Below, piece after piece: positions 28,788-36,795 of a stretch of 40,710 bases of DNA; the stretch's first letter is position 1; each line of letters begins with the position of its first letter. The DNA is from Deltaproteobacteria bacterium (GTDB taxonomy: Bacteria; Desulfobacterota; Binatia; UBA1149; CAITLU01), in NCBI GenBank assembly GCA_016218925.1, contig JACRCR010000053.1, positions 1 to 40,710 of the forward strand, in the 5' to 3' direction. The notes beneath the pieces are model-generated. The model was not told the DNA's origin. It worked only from the letters and a program-made list of their open reading frames with translations, and ran no database searches. The position numbers and the translations under genes were made by a program.

Positions 28788-29213
28788 TCAATCGCGCCGG
28801 GGAACGAAGAACGAACGCAGGTACAGGACTCCGCCGAGGATCAATGCACCGCCCATCGCGGTATACGGAATGATCAGCAGTTCTCTTGGCAGCGAGGAAT
28901 TGCGCAGCAGCACTCCGAGCCCGATCATCCCGGCGATCATCAGGTAGCTCTTCATCGGGATGAAATGCCAGACGTGGGTGCGGTGCGGAAGATCGTCGAT
29001 TCGGTCGATGTTCTTCTGCGCGACCTTCGAGAGCGCGAACGAATAGAGAAAGAACCCGGTCGCGATGGCGCCGAGTTCTTCCATCCATGTTCGATCCGGC
29101 GACTCGGTGTTGAGCCAGCCGCAGGCGCGGTAGCAGAGCATGAATCCCACGCCGAACCAGGTGGCTCCCGCGAGGATCAGCAGCCAGCGGCGTGGAACGT
29201 GAAATCTGCTCAC
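28788..29213 (-). CDS. Four-helix membrane protein, unknown function
   Basis: A 141-residue integral membrane protein. Helices lie at about 10-27, 46-64, 88-104 and 112-132, with a basic N-terminus and the C-terminal RSFFVPRRD. The loop 65-87 is polar (NIDRIDDLPHRTHVWHF). There is no recognised family. I prefer GTG at 29213 because AGGCGG lies 7 bases upstream; an ATG at 29273 would add a 20-residue polar leader. Confidence 0.6.
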   Translation of the reverse strand: MSRFHVPRRWLLILAGATWFGVGFMLCYRACGWLNTESPDRTWMEELGAIATGFFLYSFALSKVAQKNIDRIDDLPHRTHVWHFIPMKSYLMIAGMIGLGVLLRNSSLPRELLIIPYTAMGGALILGGVLYLRSFFVPRRD

Positions 29214-29459
29214 GGTGTGACCGCCTGACGGAAAGGGCCGCTGGTTCGTAGACCGAGGCGCAGGCCGAGGCAATCGCGGCCGGCGGCCCGCTCGCGCTCC
29301 TTTTGCTACCCGGCTGGTTCTGGCTATCGTGCCGCCCCGCCGGCTGCCGCAGCCGGTGTGGCGGTGTCATTGCGGTGGACGTTCCCTCGTTCGTCCGTCG
29401 CTGCCGCCTGCCGGCGCCGCGCTGCCGCGGACGGCGCCGAACGAGGGAGGGGCGTGTTG

Positions 29460-30533
29460 ATGTTGACGATACCGACCCGGGCCGAGGTTGTCCGGCAGGT
29501 TCGCGAACGAGGCGAACGTGTCGCCGCGGTTCTGCCGATCCACTATCCGCGCGCGTTGCTGCGTGCCCACGGATTCCAACCGATGGAGGTGTGGGGTCCG
29601 CCCTCGGTCAGCGTCGTCGAGGGCAACGCCCACTTCCAAGCCTACACCTGTGGTATCGTCCGCAACGCGACGTCGTTCCTGTTACAGGGCGGCCTCGACG
29701 CCGCCGATGTCATCGTCATCCCGCACACCTGCGATGCGCTGCAAGGTATGGCCTCGGTCCTGAAGGACTTCATCGAGCCCAGGCAGCCGGTGGCGACGAT
29801 CTACCTGCCGCGCGCGGCGCGCAGTGCCGACCGCGGGTTTCTGCAGGCCGAGTTGCACAGGTTGGCGCAGCAGTTGGCGGAGATCTCCGGGCGCAGCCCG
29901 AGCGGCGGCGAGCTGATGGCGGCGATCGAGCGAGAAGAAGAAGCCGACCGCGAACTGGGCGCTCTTGCCGAGCATCGCAGCGAGATCGACCTCGGCGACC
30001 GCGACTACTTCACGTTGCTGCGCGCACGCGAGTTCCTGCCCGCCGAGAGCTTCATCGAGCTGGCCCGCAGCGCGCCGCGCGGACGCGGTCCGGACCGCGG
30101 CGTGCCGCTGATGATTTCGGGGATCGTGCCCGAGCCGATGGATCTTTTCGATCACATCAACGAGATGGGCGCGCACGTGGTGGCCGACGATCTGGCGTGC
30201 TGCAGTCGGCGTCTGTATCGCCCCGGTAGCGCCAGCGATCCGTTCGAGCGCATGGCCGACGCCCTGCTGGGCGGTCCACTCGATCCCACGCGCGGATCGC
30301 CGATCCTGGAGCGGGCGCGCGCCGTGGCGAGCAGGATGGCACAGTGCGGGGCCAAGGGACTGCTGGTCTACGACGTGAAGTTCTGCGAACCGGAGCTGTT
30401 CGACGTGCCGCTGCTGCGCAAGCATCTGACCGAGGCGGGTCTTTCGATGCTGCACGTGGAGTTCGACATGACCGGATCGATCGCGCAGCAGACGCTGACG
30501 CGCATCGAAGCCTTCGTGGAGATGCTGCAATGA
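29460..30533 (+). CDS. 2-hydroxyacyl-CoA dehydratase / benzoyl-CoA reductase-type subunit, small
   Basis: A 357-residue HGD-D (2-hydroxyglutaryl-CoA dehydratase D-component) family subunit. Candidate [4Fe-4S] ligands are Cys64 (AYTCGIVRNATSF), Cys91 (PHTCDALQGM), the pair in VADDLACCSRRL and the cysteine in YDVKFCEPE. In this superfamily two related subunits each bind a cluster. One electron supplied by the activator drives radical dehydration of (R)-2-hydroxyacyl-CoA or reduction of an aromatic thioester. The start at 29460 follows GGGAGGGG. Its TGA overlaps the ATG of the larger subunit (ATGA). Confidence 0.85.
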   Translation: MLTIPTRAEVVRQVRERGERVAAVLPIHYPRALLRAHGFQPMEVWGPPSVSVVEGNAHFQAYTCGIVRNATSFLLQGGLDAADVIVIPHTCDALQGMASVLKDFIEPRQPVATIYLPRAARSADRGFLQAELHRLAQQLAEISGRSPSGGELMAAIEREEEADRELGALAEHRSEIDLGDRDYFTLLRAREFLPAESFIELARSAPRGRGPDRGVPLMISGIVPEPMDLFDHINEMGAHVVADDLACCSRRLYRPGSASDPFERMADALLGGPLDPTRGSPILERARAVASRMAQCGAKGLLVYDVKFCEPELFDVPLLRKHLTEAGLSMLHVEFDMTGSIAQQTLTRIEAFVEMLQ

Positions 30534-31858
30534 ATCCGAAGAGCTACCTAGCCTACACGCTCGGCTACCAGTTGTTCGGCAAGTCCTTCCTGAGCTGGCA
30601 GCGCCACAGCGACGAACGCAAGTTGAGGGCGATTCGGCCGGCGCCGGACGATCCGCTCAACCCTCCGCTGGTGGGCACGGCGCGGATGAAAGAATTGATG
30701 TCTCGTCACTACCTCGAGGGTCGCTATGCCAATGGCGTCCGCAAAGTCGCGTGGGTGACCTCGGGGGCGCCGATCGAAGTGCTGCGCGCACTGGATTTCT
30801 TCCTGATCTACCCGGAGAACCACGCGGCGCTGTGCGGCGCACGACGTCACGCCGAAGGGCTCGCCGTCGAGGCCGAGAACGCCGGCTACTCGCGCGATAT
30901 CTGTTCGTACGCGCGCACCGACATCGGTGCCGCGCTGTCGGGGCGCACGCCGATGGGGAAACTGCCGCGGCCGGACCTGCTGGTGTGCTGCACCAACATC
31001 TGCCAGACCGTGCTGTACTGGTACCGCGTGCTGGCTGCGCACTTCGGTGTTCCGCTGTACGTGGTCGACACCCCGTTTCTGTACGAAAAGGTCGCTGACC
31101 ATCAGCTCGACTACGTCCTCGAACAGATCGAGGGGTTGATCCCGGTGGCAGAGAAAGTCGCCGGCAGGCGCGTTTCGCGCGGTCGCCTGCAGGAGATCAT
31201 GGAGCAGGGCAAGGACTGCGCGGAGTTGTGGCTCGAGATCATGGACCGCGCCCAGCACCGGCCTTCGCCGATCACGGCATTCGACGGTTTCATCAATATG
31301 GGGCCGATCGTCGATCTGCGCGGCGAGCCCGAGACCTTCGCCTTCTACAAGGAACTGCTGCGCGAGATCGACCGGCGCATAGAGCAGGGAGTAGGGGCCA
31401 TCCGGGACGAACGCAAGCGGGTTCTGTGGGACAACCTGCCGGTCTGGTACAAGATCGGCAAGCTCTCGCGTCATCTCGGAGCCAAGGGCGTCAACGTGAT
31501 CGTCTCGACGTACACGTACGCGTGGGGTGAGCTCGCGCCGATGATGGATGCGAGCGATCCGATGCGATCGGCGGCCAGAGTCTATCTGCATCCGATCCTG
31601 AATCGCTCCACCGGTGACAAGCTGCGCTCGATGCGGGAGATGGTCGCGCGGTTTCAACTCGACGGGGCGATCCTGCACTCGGACCGCTCGTGCAAGCCGT
31701 ACTCGCTCGGGCAGATCGACCAGCGCGACAATCTCGCCAACGACCTGGGAGTGCCTGCTGTGTTGCTCGAGGCCGACCACAACGATCCACGCGTCTATTC
31801 CGACGAGCAGGCCGATGCGCGGTTGGATGCCTTCGTCGAGACCATGGAAGCAGCGTAG
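30530..31858 (+). CDS. 2-hydroxyacyl-CoA dehydratase / benzoyl-CoA reductase-type subunit, large
   Basis: A 442-residue HGD-D family subunit. Family marks: GRRKV-like VRKVAWVTSGAPIEVLRAL; Cys102 (HAALCGARR); ICSYARTDIGA with Cys125; LVCCTNICQTVLYWYR with Cys153, Cys154 and Cys158; and GAILHSDRSCKPYSLGQ near the end. Pairing with the 357-residue partner and a single activator fits (R)-2-hydroxyacyl-CoA dehydratases. The small-then-large order also recalls the BzdN/BzdO pair of class I benzoyl-CoA reductases, but a second ATPase subunit is lacking. The substrate is undetermined. It starts within the stop of the previous gene and ends 2 bases before the activator. Confidence 0.85.
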   Translation: MNPKSYLAYTLGYQLFGKSFLSWQRHSDERKLRAIRPAPDDPLNPPLVGTARMKELMSRHYLEGRYANGVRKVAWVTSGAPIEVLRALDFFLIYPENHAALCGARRHAEGLAVEAENAGYSRDICSYARTDIGAALSGRTPMGKLPRPDLLVCCTNICQTVLYWYRVLAAHFGVPLYVVDTPFLYEKVADHQLDYVLEQIEGLIPVAEKVAGRRVSRGRLQEIMEQGKDCAELWLEIMDRAQHRPSPITAFDGFINMGPIVDLRGEPETFAFYKELLREIDRRIEQGVGAIRDERKRVLWDNLPVWYKIGKLSRHLGAKGVNVIVSTYTYAWGELAPMMDASDPMRSAARVYLHPILNRSTGDKLRSMREMVARFQLDGAILHSDRSCKPYSLGQIDQRDNLANDLGVPAVLLEADHNDPRVYSDEQADARLDAFVETMEAA

Positions 31859-31860
31859 AG

Positions 31861-32646
31861 ATGGGCGAGGCGAAGTGGATCGGTATCGACGCCGGTTCGA
31901 CTACCTGCAAGGCCGTCGCCGTCGATGCGGCCGGCGATCTGATCGCGTCGCGCATCGAGCCGGCGCATCCGGTGATCGAGGATCAGGCGGCCAGGCTGGT
32001 CGATGAGTTGCGAGCGGAGGCCGGCGCCGGCGGCGAGGTGCCGGTGGTCGCGACCGGCTACGGGCGCAAACTGGTACGCGGCGCGACCCGCAACATCACC
32101 GAGATCACCTGTCACGCGCGTGGGGTGTTCCGCGCGCTGAAGCAACCCGGGATGCTCGTCGACATCGGCGGCCAGGACACCAAGGTCATCGTCATCGGAC
32201 CGGGCGGGCGCGCCGTCGACTTCATGATGAACGACAAGTGCGCGGCCGGGACCGGTCGCTTTCTCGAACACTCGGCGGCGCGTCTGTCGGTCGCGATCGA
32301 GGATCTGGGCCCGCGCGCGCTCGGCGCCGTCGGCGAGGAGAGCATTTCGAGCACCTGCACGGTGTTTGCGGAGTCGGAGATCATCTCGCTGGTCGCGCGC
32401 GGCGCGAAGGTCGACGCCATCCTGCTCGGACTGCATCGTTCGCTGATCAGCCGCGTGGTGGCGATGATCCACAGCGTGGGGCTTCGCAGCCCGCTGATGC
32501 TGTCGGGCGGGGTTGCCAGAAACCTCGCCGCGCGGGCGATGCTCGAACAGGCGACCGGCCAGAAGCTGCACCTGCCTGAGCACCCGCAGCTCATGGGTGC
32601 CTACGGCGCCGCACTGGTCGGGCTCGAGAGCGGCGCCGATCGCTGA
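31861..32646 (+). CDS. 2-hydroxyacyl-CoA dehydratase activator (HgdC-type ATPase)
   Basis: A 261-residue BadF/BadG/BcrA/BcrD-type ATPase of the actin-like ASKHA fold. Nucleotide loops are GIDAGSTTCK (8-17), DIGGQDTKVI (101-110) and LSGGVARN. Cys127 (NDKCAAGTGRF) and Cys166 (SSTCTVFAESE) are at exactly the residue numbers known to hold the [4Fe-4S] cluster shared across the dimer in Acidaminococcus HgdC. It should hydrolyse ATP to push one low-potential electron into the dehydratase, and is oxygen-sensitive. One activator serves the two-subunit enzyme encoded immediately upstream. Confidence 0.92.
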   Translation: MGEAKWIGIDAGSTTCKAVAVDAAGDLIASRIEPAHPVIEDQAARLVDELRAEAGAGGEVPVVATGYGRKLVRGATRNITEITCHARGVFRALKQPGMLVDIGGQDTKVIVIGPGGRAVDFMMNDKCAAGTGRFLEHSAARLSVAIEDLGPRALGAVGEESISSTCTVFAESEIISLVARGAKVDAILLGLHRSLISRVVAMIHSVGLRSPLMLSGGVARNLAARAMLEQATGQKLHLPEHPQLMGAYGAALVGLESGADR

Positions 32647-32744
32647 CGCGGGCGGGCTGCGCAGTCGACGCCGGTGCCGGGACCTCGAAGTCACCCGTCT
32701 TTGGCTGCTTGCGTCGTCGGCAGATTACGGCGTAAAGTGCCGGC

Positions 32745-33896
32745 ATGGCTGCCACGTTCCCGAGGCTCTTCGCGCCACCAAAAGGTTCGTATTTCCTGTT
32801 CGGACCTCGAGGAACGGGCAAGAGCACGTGGCTCGCCCGGATCCATCCGGACGCGCACTGGATCGACCTCCTCGATGAGGGTCGCTACCAGACTTACCTC
32901 GTCCAGCCCGCGACCTTCTCTGCCGAACTCGACGCTCTGCCCAACCGCACGGCCGTCGTCGTCGATGAGATCCAGCGTCTGCCGAATCTGCTCAATACGG
33001 TGCATCAGAAGATCGAAGCGAAACGACTGCGCTTCGTGTTGTCCGGTTCGAGCGCGCGCAAGCTCAGACGGTCGGGCGTCAACCTGCTCGCCGGGCGCGC
33101 CACGCGACGCGATCTCCATCCGTTTGTGCCGGAAGAACTCGGCACGTCGTTTCGGCTGCGCGACGCACTGACAACCGGGATGCTGCCGGTGATCCACGGC
33201 GCCGAAGATCGCGGGGAAGCCCTGGCCGGTTACGTCCGGATGTACCTCAAGGAGGAGATCCAGGCCGAAGCCGCCACGCGGAATTTGCCAGGCTTTGCGC
33301 GGTTCCTGCCCACGGCCGCGCTGTTTCATGCGCAGATGCTCAACACGGCGGCCCTCGCGCGTGACGCCGGCGTCGCGCGAACGACGGTGCAAGGTTATCT
33401 CCAGATCCTCGACGACACGCTGTTCACGTTCCAGGTACCCGCGTACGAGACGCGCCTGCGCGTTCGCGAGAAGCGGCATCCGAAGCTGTACTGGATCGAC
33501 CCAGGCCTGGTCCGCGCCGTTCTCGGAATGCGCGACGAAGAAGCACTGCATGCGGAAGGTTCACTTTTCGAAGGCTGGATTGCGCAGTTGCTACGAGCGT
33601 ACCGCGACTACCGCGGCATCTGTGACGACATCAACTGGTGGGCACCGGCCGAAGCGAAGACCACCGAGGTCGATTTCCTGCTGAAACGCGGGCGGCGGTT
33701 CGTCGCGATCGAAGTGAAGTGCTCGCAGCGCTGGCGCCCCGAATTCGGCAAGGGGCTCCGGGCAATTGAAGGCTTGCGCGGGCTCGAACGGCGCATCGTC
33801 GTGTATCGCGGCAAGCAGGTGCTGCGACCGGAACCGCGGATCGAGGTACTTCCGCTCGAGAACTTCCTCGAAGAACTTCAGCGCGGCTTCGGGTGA
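32745..33896 (+). CDS. AAA ATPase with DUF4143 (AAA_14)
   Basis: A 383-residue ATP-binding protein. Walker A is FGPRGTGKST (19-28), and Walker B is VVVDEIQRLP with Asp74 and Glu75. Residues 180-383 form DUF4143: a winged-helix-like part (LARDAGVARTTVQGYLQIL), then a PD-(D/E)XK-like core, WWAPAEAKTTEVDFLL followed by FVAIEVKCS. Such genes are common in accessory regions, often alone. Their role is unproven, with suggestions of toxin-antitoxin or DNA-related activity. It lies just ahead of the hipBA module but has its own upstream gap. Confidence 0.88.
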   Translation: MAATFPRLFAPPKGSYFLFGPRGTGKSTWLARIHPDAHWIDLLDEGRYQTYLVQPATFSAELDALPNRTAVVVDEIQRLPNLLNTVHQKIEAKRLRFVLSGSSARKLRRSGVNLLAGRATRRDLHPFVPEELGTSFRLRDALTTGMLPVIHGAEDRGEALAGYVRMYLKEEIQAEAATRNLPGFARFLPTAALFHAQMLNTAALARDAGVARTTVQGYLQILDDTLFTFQVPAYETRLRVREKRHPKLYWIDPGLVRAVLGMRDEEALHAEGSLFEGWIAQLLRAYRDYRGICDDINWWAPAEAKTTEVDFLLKRGRRFVAIEVKCSQRWRPEFGKGLRAIEGLRGLERRIVVYRGKQVLRPEPRIEVLPLENFLEELQRGFG

Positions 33897-34077
33897 CGGG
33901 TCCGCGGAGGGCTGTCGGGTGCGACCACGAAGGCAATGCCGGGCGAACGCGCAACCTGCCGTCCGGCACATTCGGCGAGTCGACTTGGCGATGTTTCCCG
34001 GGATGCGAACATAACAGCCTAATAATAGGCCTTTATCTGCCTGTTGCCCGTCTAATGATCTAATTATAGCCTCCTGA

Positions 34078-34106
34078 TTGACGACGGCCGTTCGGCGGTC
34101 TATTTT
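34078..34106 (+). promoter_or_regulatory. Candidate hipBA promoter
   Basis: TTGACG (34078-34083), a 17-base spacer, then TATTTT (34101-34106). A start near 34113 would give a leader of about 40 bases. The -10 overlaps one of the periodic motifs and the palindrome at 34105-34116, so repressor binding there would block RNA polymerase. Confidence 0.55.
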
Positions 34107-34116
34107 TGGATCCAAA
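34105..34116. promoter_or_regulatory. Perfect 12-bp palindrome over hipBA start region
   Basis: TTTGGATCCAAA is a perfect dyad spanning the end of the predicted -10 box and the probable transcription start. It is a plausible operator for the XRE-type antitoxin encoded downstream. Confidence 0.5.
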
Positions 34117-34153
34117 GCGTACGATTTGCCACTTAACGGTCTAAAACTAGAAC

Positions 34154-34483
34154 ATGAGCAAAGGAATCTCCACCGACCGCGAAATGGCCCTCGATCTCGC
34201 ACGCCGCCTAAGAGCTTGGCGCCTGAGTCCGCGCGGCGCAGGCATGACCCAAGCCGACCTGTCGGCCCGCAGCGGGGTCGGCCTCACGCCGATCAAGCGC
34301 TTCGAAAAGACCGGCGGCATCACGCTTGCGAGCCTCGTCGCGCTGATGCGCGCCCTGGGCCTGCTCGATCGGCTCGAAGCTCTGGTGCCCGACCCCGAGA
34401 CACCCGGCCCGCTGGAGATTCTCGAACTTTCGCGCGCACGGCCCGTGCGCCAGCGCGCGCCGCGCAAGCCGGCCCATGGCTGA
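34154..34483 (+). CDS. hipB: HipB-like XRE antitoxin
   Basis: A 109-residue DNA-binding protein. The XRE helix-turn-helix runs from about 28 to 70 (MTQADLSARSGVGLTPIKRF, then ITLASLVALMRALGLLDRL). A basic, proline-rich tail (QRAPRKPAHG) follows. In HipBA systems HipB binds HipA and represses the shared promoter. There is no clear Shine-Dalgarno before the ATG at 34154, because the operator-like motif 34141-34150 occupies that place. Its last 8 bases overlap hipA. Confidence 0.82.
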   Translation: MSKGISTDREMALDLARRLRAWRLSPRGAGMTQADLSARSGVGLTPIKRFEKTGGITLASLVALMRALGLLDRLEALVPDPETPGPLEILELSRARPVRQRAPRKPAHG

Positions 34484-35771
34484 AATCGCCGCCGTCGAAG
34501 TCCGGCTCTGGGACCGGTCCCTCGGGGCCGTGGCGCCCCTGGCCGGCAAGCCTGGGTACTACGAATTCCAATTCCAGCGCGACCTCGACCCGCGGGGCTT
34601 CGATCCTTCGCCGCTGCTCATGCCGGCCCGGCCGGGGCGCCGATACAGCTTCCCCAACCTGCCGTCCGGCACGTTCTTCGGCCTACCCGGCCTGCTCGCG
34701 GACGCGCTGCCCGACCGGTTCGGCAATGCGCTCATCGACGAATACCTGTCGCGCAGCGGGACGCCGGCGAGCGAGGTCACGACACTCCAGCGGCTTTGCT
34801 ATGTCGGCCGGCGCTCGATGGGCGCCCTCGAGTTCGCGCCCGCCCTCGCGTTGCGAAGCGAAACGGCCGCCGTGGCGCCCCTGCAGATGGCCGGCCTCGT
34901 CGAGGACGCGCGGCACGCGCTACGAGGGCACGCTTCGCGGGTGACACAGGACATCATCGACGTGGGTAGCTCGGCCGGGGGAGCGCGCGCGAAGGCCGTC
35001 CTCGGGTGGAACCGCCAGTCCGGCGAGATCGTCTCCGGGCAGTTCGAGCTGCCGACGGGATTTGAGCACTGGCTCCTCAAGTTCGACGTGGGCGAGGACA
35101 AGCAACTCGGCACCACGCGGGCCTTCGGGCGCATCGAGTACGCCCACTTTCTGCTCGCGCGCCGTGCAGGCATCGAGATGAGCGAGTGCCACCTGCTCGA
35201 AGAGAACGGCCGGGCGCACTTCATGACCCGGCGCTGGGACCGCGCCGGCAACGTGAAGCGCCACGTGCAGTCGCTGTGCGCGCTGCAGCACCTCGACTTC
35301 AATTTGCCCTACGTTCACGGTTACGAGCAGTGCCTTCGAACGATCCTGGCACTCGACCTCGGCGCGCGGGCAATCGAACAGGCCTGGCTGCGATGCGCGT
35401 TCAACGTGGCTTTCGTCAACTGCGACGACCACACCAAGAACGTAGCCTTTCTCATGGATCGCAACGGCAAGTGGTCACTCGCGCCCGCTTACGACTTGTG
35501 CTTCGCGTACAACCCCGCACCGGGCCGGTGGACGCGCCAGCACCAGATGCTCGTGCGCGGCAAGGCCCGAGACATCACCCGCGGCGACCTGCTCGAGCTA
35601 GCCGCCCAATTCGGGGTGAATCAGCCGGGGCGCCTCCTCGACCGGATCCTCGAAGTGCGCGCGGACTGGCGGAACGAGGCGACGGTGGTCGGCGTCCCGG
35701 CCGATGCGATTGAGCACATCGCGAAGCTCCATCCGAACCTGTCCGCCCAGGAGAGAGCGCCGAAGGCGTGA
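34476..35771 (+). CDS. hipA: HipA family toxin kinase
   Basis: A 431-residue type II toxin of the HipA Ser/Thr kinase family. The N-terminal subdomain (1-110) includes LPDRFGNALIDEYL. The phosphate-binding loop is SSAGGARAKAVL (165-176). HWLLKFD carries the ATP-linked lysine Lys202, the catalytic loop is NCDDHTKN with Asp317/Asp318, His319 and Asn322, and the metal-binding Asp340 is in PAYDLCFAY. All key residues are present, so the kinase should be active. Known HipA toxins phosphorylate glutamyl-tRNA synthetase or related targets and arrest growth. It is translationally coupled to the antitoxin. Confidence 0.92.
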   Translation: MAEIAAVEVRLWDRSLGAVAPLAGKPGYYEFQFQRDLDPRGFDPSPLLMPARPGRRYSFPNLPSGTFFGLPGLLADALPDRFGNALIDEYLSRSGTPASEVTTLQRLCYVGRRSMGALEFAPALALRSETAAVAPLQMAGLVEDARHALRGHASRVTQDIIDVGSSAGGARAKAVLGWNRQSGEIVSGQFELPTGFEHWLLKFDVGEDKQLGTTRAFGRIEYAHFLLARRAGIEMSECHLLEENGRAHFMTRRWDRAGNVKRHVQSLCALQHLDFNLPYVHGYEQCLRTILALDLGARAIEQAWLRCAFNVAFVNCDDHTKNVAFLMDRNGKWSLAPAYDLCFAYNPAPGRWTRQHQMLVRGKARDITRGDLLELAAQFGVNQPGRLLDRILEVRADWRNEATVVGVPADAIEHIAKLHPNLSAQERAPKA

Positions 35772-35953
35772 CCGAAGTTGGTCCGGTAAGAACTTGGCTC
35801 CCCGTTCGGTCCCGTACCCATGCTCACCGGATACAGAGGCCTCGAGCCCGGGGCTTCGGGAATCCGGCCGGATTTGAAGCGAACCGCCTGGCCGTGCTCG
35901 GCGAGTTGCCCGAAGCCAAACCGGCGCGGGCTGCCCATGCGCGTCACTATGTT

Positions 35954-35965
35954 GTTCGTACGAAC
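35954..35965. promoter_or_regulatory. Perfect palindrome upstream of AbrB-like gene
   Basis: GTTCGTACGAAC is a perfect 12-bp dyad ending 17 bases before the AbrB/MazE-like start codon. A second GTACGA copy follows at once (35969-35974). The position and symmetry suit autoregulation by the encoded swapped-hairpin DNA-binding protein. Confidence 0.55.
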
Positions 35966-35982
35966 GTAGTACGAGGTGCCCC

Positions 35983-36204
35983 ATGATCAAGAAGATCAAG
36001 AAACTCTCCGCCGTCGGCAACAGCCTGGGCTTCACTATCGACCGGCCCATCCTCGAGCTGCTCAACATCACCAAGGACGCGGCCGTCGACGTCAAGACCA
36101 ACGGCGAGGCACTCATCATTCGGCCGGTGAGGGCGTCCAGGATGGACCGCGTCATCGCTGCTGCGGATGGACTCATCGACGCGCACGAAGGGACCTTCCC
36201 GTAA
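35983..36204 (+). CDS. AbrB/MazE-family antitoxin, orphan
   Basis: A 73-residue SpoVT-AbrB domain protein. The opening IKKIKKLSAVGNSLGFTIDRPILELLNI is the swapped-hairpin DNA-binding fold, with the usual GNSLG turn at about residues 12-16. The domain ends GEALIIRPV, followed by a C-terminal helix (SRMDRVIAAADGLIDAHEG) that would grip a toxin. GAGGTG lies about 5 bases before the start. No Doc, MazF or PIN toxin follows; the next frame on this strand is empty. It is therefore an orphan antitoxin or a stand-alone regulator. Confidence 0.85.
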   Translation: MIKKIKKLSAVGNSLGFTIDRPILELLNITKDAAVDVKTNGEALIIRPVRASRMDRVIAAADGLIDAHEGTFP

Positions 36205-36427
36205 ACCGGCTGTCGCCCTCGAATTGGAGCGGATCGCGAGGGCAATCCAGCACGGCTGACAAGGGAGCCAACGTTCGGTCGGCCGATGCGCGAGCGATTC
36301 CGCCGTCTGGCTTCCGAGGCAGCCAAGTCAATTCGGAGCCGGTGTCCGCCAGCGCCTCCGCCGGCGGAGCGATCAAATTTTCGTCTTTGGTGTTGCGTGC
36401 GACGACGTTCACCTTGAACACGCTCAT
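36173..36427 (-). CDS. Retropepsin-like (clan AA) aspartic protease fragment
   Basis: An 84-residue frame beginning MSVFKVNVVARNTKDENLIA and carrying ADTGSELTWLP, the catalytic D-T-G block of retroviral-type aspartic proteases found singly in bacteria. Such proteins are normally about 110-130 residues, with a beta-rich second half. Here the sequence after TWLP turns Arg/Ala/Asp-rich and does not resemble the family. It is probably broken or replaced downstream. The 3' end overlaps the AbrB-like gene on the other strand by 32 bases. Function is doubtful. Confidence 0.45.
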   Translation of the reverse strand: MSVFKVNVVARNTKDENLIAPPAEALADTGSELTWLPRKPDGGIARASADRTLAPLSAVLDCPRDPLQFEGDSRFTGRSLRARR

Positions 36428-36795
36428 GGTTGAAAGACTACTGCGTTTTCCCACCGTGCAAGCCGAGAAGAACTTCTCGGAAAACACATGACCGACATGC
36501 TACGGGCTCCACGCGCTAGCGAGGTACGGTTACGACGAGCCGAGAATGGCGAGCAGAGGACACGGCGAGACCTGGTGGTCTCGCCGAGCATCGCTTCTGG
36601 GCGAGTCGGGAGAATCGCTCGCCCGTCTCGGGCGATATCGTAGCGCGTCGGGGCGTTCCGCGGTAAACCCCTCTTGGTCACTCTGATGGCCAGGATACGC
36701 AGATCAATGGCATGTTCGGCGTGTACACGGCGTCCTTGAACTTGCGTCGTGAGATCGACTCGGCATATCGACGCAAAATCGGAAACTGACCTGTC
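36428..36795. other. Gene-free gap with two hairpins
   Basis: About 368 bases without a supportable gene. It contains the perfect hairpin at 36563-36586 and a second stem, GGGCGAG (36599-36605) with CTCGCCC (36618-36624). Short frames on the minus strand have no recognisable content. It separates the accessory block from the 3' end of the dehydrogenase operon and may hold that operon's termination signal. Confidence 0.45.
36563..36586. terminator. Perfect 10-bp hairpin, possible terminator
   Basis: CGGCGAGACC (36563-36572) and GGTCTCGCCG (36577-36586) pair perfectly around TGGT. It lies about 210 bases beyond the last gene of the minus-strand dehydrogenase operon. There is no T-run, so Rho-independent termination is uncertain. 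Confidence 0.35.

Larger units (their letters stand above)
34019..34150. repeat. Iterated CTA-N4-TAG motif, about 41-bp period
   Basis: Ten-base motifs begin at 34019 (CTAATAATAG), 34060 (CTAATTATAG), 34100 (CTATTTTTGG, degenerate) and 34141 (CTAAAACTAG). Steps are 41, 40 and 41 bases, close to four helical turns, so all would face one side of the DNA. The first is extended into GCCTA-ATAA-TAGGC. The last abuts the hipB-like start codon. This looks like a HipB operator array. The surrounding 140 bases are far more AT-rich than the rest of the window. Confidence 0.55.

Noticed and set aside
34017..34030. Integron attC-like core site at GCCTAATAATAGGC
   Set aside because: It lacks the RYYYAAC/GTTRRRY core sites and paired inner boxes; periodic placement upstream of hipB fits operators better.
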